From Siphonodentalium dalli (Eukaryota; Mollusca; Scaphopoda; Gadilida; Siphonodentaliidae): a stretch of 64,000 nt of DNA. The DNA is taken from NCBI GenBank assembly GCA_032622095.1, contig CP136064.1, forward strand, positions 177,770,247 to 177,834,246, read 5' to 3'. The notes under the pieces are model-generated. The model saw nothing but the letters and a program-made list of their open reading frames with translations, made no database searches and had not been told where the DNA came from. Of this stretch, positions 59,570 through 64,000 are shown piece after piece. A program made the position numbers and the translations under genes. Numbering within the stretch: the stretch's first letter is position 1; every line of letters starts with the position of its first letter.

Positions 59570-59720
59570 TGATACTTAAACTATAAACAAGGAGTTATGG
59601 CGCATTAAAATTATCGAATAAACTTAGACACCCATGGTGCCCCATTCAGACAAAGTGCCTAGTGGGTGCTATGTTGCACCAATCAGTCTCAGCATGTGTT
59701 GTTGCAGCTTGCAGCATCCG
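59570..59720 (+). repeat. Paralogous segment without the SINE (empty site)
   Basis: 'ttaaactataaacaagga', 'tggcgcattaaaattatcga', 'gacacccatggtgccccatt', 'gtgcctag.gggtgc' and 'ttgcaccaatcagt' line up with the two flanks of the 58.7-kb SINE, continuous across the insertion point. It therefore represents the pre-insertion structure. Confidence 0.8.
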
Positions 59721-59924
59721 TCAACACTGCATAGTTTGATCGATCACTGATTATCAATCCCGGAAGTTTTAGCTATTAATTAGTTTGTAGAACACGAAGT
59801 TAATTATAAGATCCAGACACCTGTGCTTTGGTAGATTTACCCAATATACCATAATAGGTAATTGAATCTTGACTATAACAGAGCCTATTTGTGCACTATC
59901 CATCAAGTTACCATCGACCGCTAA

Positions 59925-60641
59925 CCTCTATATACAGCCACTTATCTTATCACATCTGATCGGTTACTAATAGCTGCTCTACTTAAAATAACATCATATC
60001 CGATATCTTCATTGTATTGCCCATCTGACGGGCGTACTCTGAAGGACCGAGCACCCATTTTGCAGGGCATGGTCGATATGGATCTACAAACTCATCAAAT
60101 GATCTATGAATGCGTACCTCACAATCTGTGTCCCGTTTGAATGAATTTTTCCACGTGTCCCGTCAAGCTGGCAAATCGCAATAGATGTATGCCGCACCAA
60201 TGGATGAAACATAGCCAATTTCCATTCAGAAGAGTAGGTGTACCAGTTTCTGGACAATATCAATCATGTCGACAGACCCGTACTCTGGAAGCTGAGATGG
60301 ATGATCGGGACTCCAGATTCCAGTTAAGATTGTGTCATCGTCATTCGCTCAATTTAATTGGAGTAACAGTACTTCGTAACTACACGCAGTGCCATCTGAA
60401 CTGAATGGACCGAATGGTCACCACCGTCCTATCGTCTGAACTACTCAAGGGCGTTCTATTTGGGCGAATTCGATTTGGAAAACCCACAAACTGTCTCTAT
60501 CGTATTTTCGATGAAACATTATTGTATATCGTCGGTGACGTTCAAACACGTCGTAAAACCGCATTTGCCGCCAAAACCAAATTTTACAGGAGAGACAAAA
60601 AACTGAATAACACACGCAGTAGATTTTCTTCTTCGGGATAA
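59925..60641 (+). pseudogene. Long near-open frame with two in-frame TGA codons, unidentified
   Basis: One register stays open from after a TAA at 59922 to a stop at 60641 (239 codons) except for TGA at 60138 and 60402. Both are directly followed by ATG (TGAATG). In AT-rich sequence many more stops would be expected. The peptide has protein-like stretches: CPSDGRTLKDRAPILQGM, then RTLEAEMDDRDSRFQLRLC, and GKPTNCLYRIFDETLLYI. No family is recognised. Most likely it is a recently decayed gene or transposon ORF. It could be two or three separate pieces, or chance in a GC-richer patch. Confidence 0.35.
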
Positions 60642-61643
60642 ACGGACATACGAATGTTATATATTGTCACCGAAAGCTCTCATGTGCTTATGTTGATTTT
60701 AATTCATCAAATTAAGAGATATGGAGTAATTATTCTTTTACGACATCATGGAAGTACATAATTTTTCGCGGTTAATGTTTACGAGGTTTTGCCACTTTTC
60801 CGAGTATTCTGAAACGACAATTTCCTTTCGCGGTTCCATTACGATTTTTCTACATGGTCTTTCGATGTCCTATTTTGTAGGACAAATGGTCATTTAAAGG
60901 TGTTTAGTCGCAACGCCAAATCTTATTCACGTGCGCACTGAAAACTATAAGGGGAAGAATATTCCCGTTGTATGTGCACAAGTATATAGGAGGCGGCAAA
61001 CCCGCCTCATGGCCTCATTGCTTACTGGGGGGGGGGGGGGGTCAATGCATGTCATCCCTGGCAACGATCATCCCCACTGGTCTACGGGTGTACCCATATT
61101 GGCGATTGCCTGGTGGATTCGATAGCACACTATGAATATTGGTACTTCATAATTCTTGTCTCGAGTACTCAACAAAATTGAACAAACTCGGAAGCTTTTT
61201 TATGTTTGCACTAAACTTTTGCACACGCAAATTGTGTAGGGATTTCATTCCCAGGGAAGTGAATTATGTGCGTTTATATGCAAAAACTGCTCTACTTGGA
61301 TAACATGTTCGTGTCCCACGTGCTTAAACATCATCAGTCCAATCCAAAGGTTAACCAAATCCCATCAAGAACGCAAACATAAATAAGCTTCCGTGGTTCG
61401 AGTTCTCTCACCATCGGCTACCCGAGACTGGAGTTATGAGTTTCCTTTCGCATTGGATTATTGGGACCCTTCAGATAGAAAGAAACAATTTGTGAACTAA
61501 ACACAATCCAGTTAAAATATTTTTTGCTCTTACCGAAAACACGAAGTTTAGTTCGTGTTTTCGGCAATTGCAAAAAGTTATTATAAATAATTACTGTTGG
61601 GCGTATTTGTGCAATCAGTATTATATGAATCGCTTACAGTAAT
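60642..61643. other. Interval with a G15 tract and a perfect hairpin
   Basis: No gene. G15 at 61027-61041. Hairpin with 13-bp perfect arms CCGAAAACACGAA/TTCGTGTTTTCGG at 61533-61564, extended outward by TTTTTGC/GCAAAAA; it may be a small foldback repeat. No terminator role can be claimed in a eukaryotic context. Confidence 0.5.
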
Positions 61644-61955
61644 GCTGAAAGTGTGATCTTCGTAGGTTTTCATGAGTTGTCGTTCGTGGAGTCCAGATTT
61701 TGCGATTGACATATTTTCGCGCAGTTTTTGTTTACGATAGATCTATACGTTCATTCGTAAATCATTTAGCGGTATTTCTCGTTTGATAATTACATGATAT
61801 TAAGGCAAAACTAATTTTGAAGGCCGTATTCCGTATGCAACGAATAAACAATATAGTAAGCAGAAACCCCGCGAAAATAGGTGAAGGCCATCTCGCGAAA
61901 TCTGGACTCCACGTATGACAACTCATGAAAATCCTACGAAGATCACACTTTCAGC
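61644..61955. mobile_element. 312-bp TIR MITE
   Basis: Left terminus GCTGAAAGTGTGATCTTCGT with 'aggttttcatgagttgtc' and 'cgtggagtccagattt'. The right terminus is the complement ('aaatctggactccacg' to 'gaagatcacactttcagc'). Inverted arms of about 65 bp, AT-rich centre, non-coding. The target duplication is not clear, and the superfamily is unassigned. Confidence 0.75.
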
Positions 61956-62179
61956 TAAAGTGATATGGACTAACTTGTATAGAACAGAACTTTATATGTC
62001 AAACTAGCAATACCAAAAGCAACAAAAGCAGGAACGGAACCGCTTGTCCGAGATTCAACACTTCACAGAATGAGTGATCACAAATTATTGAAGAACATCC
62101 ATGCTTCCGCCTCGGTCCAACCACAGGTTCGTGGGATGCAACAAACTATTTACAATAATTAAATCATGCACGATTGTGT

Positions 62180-62658
62180 TCAGCAGTGCGGTAAATTGTC
62201 GCAAAACTCATGATAGTCTTTCGGAATAACGTATTTGATGTCCTGCAAGTCCTTGAATTTAGTTTGTTTAATCGGAAGTCGAGCGTCGTGCAAACGTGGT
62301 AAGTCATTGCCTACAACGAACACATTGGAAGAATTCCTCGTCGACTTTCTTGGCACATCCTGAAAATTGTCGGAAAAGTCGAGTTTGTATTTAAACTTCC
62401 ATTCAGGGAGAAATTTGAGGCAATGAATGTCAACAACACACGCCTCATCCGGCTTGGAACCAGGTCGAATTGAGTTGTAGAATTTCGTTCTCTAAAATTA
62501 TGGAAAAATGTATGATCCAGATACTTAACTGTGTACGGTTGATTTCGACGAGCATTTTTCATTACATCTACATAGTTGTGCGGAACATATATCGGTCTAT
62601 TTTGCAAAGAGCACTCTATCGTGCAATTAGAGGTGATCCTAAACAAGCCTGTAAAGTT
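62180..62658 (-). pseudogene. Frameshifted C-terminal exon of a transposon-associated protein
   Basis: On the minus strand, after an acceptor-like 'gaaactttacag' (ending about 62659), one frame reads through RPIYVPHNYVDVMKNARR and TVKYLDHTFFHNFRE. It then continues out of register. Near 62487-62495 a neighbouring frame takes over with FYNSIRPGSKPDEACVVD, EWKFKYKLDFSDNFQDVP, LPIKQTKFKDLQDIKYVIP and DYHEFCDNLPHC, and stops at 62180-62182. The order of motifs (PH.Y.DVM, KYLDH.FF, SIRPG.K, LP.K..K..DLQ..K.VIP.D.H.F.DNLPH) matches, from memory, a recurrent uncharacterised ORF in mollusc and fish genomes that I associate with DNA transposons. The frameshift sits in a run of A. It is probably a decayed single exon, and I cannot name the superfamily. 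Confidence 0.6.
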
Positions 62659-62697
62659 TCAAAACAATTCTCCAATAAATAAAATTACAGGGTGTGT

Positions 62698-62951
62698 TGA
62701 TGGTTTCAAATTTGAAATCCAAGCTGGCCGCCGGCAGCCATGTTTTTTTAACGAATTTCGGTCGAAATAGGTGGCTCACATCTAGAGGTCACCCCGCATA
62801 TTATCCATATGAAGTTTGGTGATGATCGGATGAAAGATGTGACCTGTATAGGGTGTGCTAACGGGAAAAAGTTTACGGACGCACGACTCGACGGACGGAC
62901 GACGGACGCCAACTCATGGCAATAGCTCAAACTTGACTACAAGTTGAGCTA
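62698..62951 (+). repeat. Dispersed repeat with GACGGACG run and terminal hairpin
   Basis: It starts 'atccaagctggccgccggca', then 'catatgaagtttggtgatga', 'tcggatgaaagatgtgacct', and a 'gacggacggacgacggacgc' run. It ends in a hairpin around 'agctcaaacttg-acta-caagttgagct' (62924-62951). This tail layout is very familiar from mollusc genomes. Shorter relatives are at 30225-30445 (inverted) and 48027-48075. It is non-coding. Confidence 0.8.
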
Positions 62952-63059
62952 AAAGCAGATGATCGTTCTTGCAGACGTGTCCGGTGGGATACTTCTACTT
63001 TTTTTGTTGCAATTTTCTGTTATGGAAATCCAATTTTTCCCAATGGGGGAGTCAATTGC

Positions 63060-63855
63060 GTGCGTTCTACATAGCAGGCCCTGACAACGCTCTCCGCTCC
63101 TCTCCGGAGGCCTACACGTCGATTTCCCTGCTATAATAGATAATTATACTATGGACTTTAGATTGAAGGTTTACAAAATCATAGCCCCCATGCGGGTCCG
63201 GGGTAGAATAGGCCTACCGCCCACTGCGAGGGGTAAAAATCCCCTAATGTAGCACCCTGTTTGCCGTGGGGTGCATCCCATGAGTTGTGGTGTAGGAGTC
63301 CTACACTAGGGCGGTTGTATCACGTGAGGCATCGAGTCATCGACCTGCTGATACAACTTAGCTCATGGTCCTCTTTGGTCCTAAATCTCTTGAAGACGGG
63401 TGGATGAGTTGACCCGGCTCAATCAATCGGCTAGTCACGCCTCTTGACATTTTTGTTTCAGATTCAAGTTTTGTTATATGTTTTGCTCGTCTGATGTTTG
63501 AAGTATTGTTTTCAGTTTTTCATGTATGATGTTTCTGTTCTCTCTTGTCTCTTTGTGTTCGTCTGATGATTGTTGAATGTTGAATCCTCTATTGTTCACG
63601 CCTGTCTCACTGTGTCCAGAGAGGTACCGATAGGCTGCTATATGCAGTGGCTAAACGGGTCACCGCTTCAGCTATGTACCAGTATTTGGCCCGATCAGAA
63701 TTTGAAGGGTGGTCCACGGCGGATGCTGGACTAGTTGTCGATATTTTGCTTTTTGTATGGCAACTCAAACAAAAACAACAACGTCTTGCTCGTAAGAATG
63801 ATGACTCGCCAACTTGACGCCAAGTTCCAATGATGCTGTGGTATTCCCTCAGTAC
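63060..63855 (+). mobile_element. 5' leader of a non-LTR retrotransposon
   Basis: It carries 'catgcgggtccggggtagaa', 'taggcctaccgcccactgcg' and 'gtagcaccctgtttgccgtg', sequence I associate with the 5' leader of mollusc LINEs. It is GC-richer than its surroundings and lies directly upstream of an ORF1-like frame. The exact 5' boundary is not visible. Confidence 0.55.
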
Positions 63856-64000
63856 ATGGTTCTTGGCTTTGAACCAAATGTGAAACGACCTTCTATCTTT
63901 GTTATCGACAAAATGCTACAAAGCATTGCTGGTCAATTGAAATCTATCAAACCAATCAGGACTGGGCCAATAAGTGGCTCTCTCTTGATTGAATGCTCAA
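63856..64000 (+). CDS. Non-LTR retrotransposon ORF1 (gag-like), N-terminal part, runs off the window
   Basis: The frame is open from after TGA at 63802-63804. The first ATG in it is at 63856, chosen as the start; an upstream non-ATG extension would be read as NDAVVFPQY. The 48 residues visible (MVLGFEPNVKRPSIFVIDKM, then LKSIKPIRTGPISGSLLIEC) fit the start of the RRM-like RNA-binding domain of LINE ORF1 proteins. In those, an 'F.I.K.L.gi.G..ksikklrsG.llve' pattern is typical. The protein would bind the element's RNA as a nucleoprotein. The domain end, zinc knuckles and ORF2 would lie beyond the window, so whether it is intact is unknown. Confidence 0.6.
   Translation, partial: MVLGFEPNVKRPSIFVIDKMLQSIAGQLKSIKPIRTGPISGSLLIECS

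Noticed and set aside
61533-61564. Rho-independent terminator
   Set aside because: A perfect hairpin exists, but the sequence is eukaryotic with no upstream gene; a small foldback repeat is more likely.

Overview
This looks like a gene-poor, repeat-dense piece of a eukaryotic nuclear genome, most likely a marine invertebrate and probably a mollusc. The base composition is AT-rich and CpG is not strongly depleted. There are no operon-like gene runs and no ribosome-binding sites. Two tRNA-derived SINEs, degraded non-LTR retrotransposon coding sequence and very many short inverted-repeat transposons are present. The mollusc assignment rests on remembered repeat types: the repeat at 62.7-62.95 kb ending in a GACGGACG-rich run plus a 'caatagctcaa' hairpin, the two SINEs, and the retrotransposon leader at the right edge. 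No database search was possible. I see no complete host protein gene.

Layout, left to right. 0-5.3 kb: a repeat module also found near 53.5 kb, a tRNA-derived SINE, a hairpin MITE with a TTAA left target, and a 2-kb terminal-inverted-repeat (TIR) element holding a 5'-truncated LINE reverse-transcriptase tail with its poly(A). 6.8-10.6 kb: a foldback Tc1/mariner-like MITE, an acidic-codon microsatellite, a 120-bp foldback repeat and a TTAA MITE. 15.2-20.9 kb: a 1.3-kb TIR element, a piggyBac-like hairpin MITE, a 21-bp minisatellite, a Helitron-like element and two more TTAA MITEs. 21.6-24.2 kb: a 2.5-kb element with about 0.4-kb inverted termini and a perfect 115-bp tandem duplication. 24.3-29.3 kb: non-coding sequence carrying twelve copies of a CACGTACGTTAC-type motif. 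29.5-36 kb: three degenerate tandem-repeat blocks. 38.6-44.2 kb: a 5.6-kb near-perfect palindrome whose inner halves are mirrored 42-bp minisatellite arrays. 48.9-49.8 kb: a foldback element ending in inverted 16-bp repeat arrays. 50.8-56.6 kb: a second copy of the piggyBac-like hairpin MITE, more TTAA MITEs and a Helitron-like element with a recognisable 3' hairpin and CTAG end. 58.3-59.7 kb: a duplicated segment in which one copy is interrupted by a SINE with a 12-bp target duplication. 60-62.7 kb: a long near-open frame with two TGA codons, and a frameshifted transposon-type coding exon. 63-64 kb: the 5' leader and first codons of a non-LTR retrotransposon ORF1 running off the window.

The most notable structures are the 5.6-kb palindrome, the TTAA-target MITE families that share a twin-hairpin core although their termini differ, the CACGTACGTTAC motif field, and the SINE insertion with its paralogous empty site. 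Nearly all short open frames in the window lie in repeats or look like chance. A few with splice-like borders or protein-like composition are flagged as candidates only.
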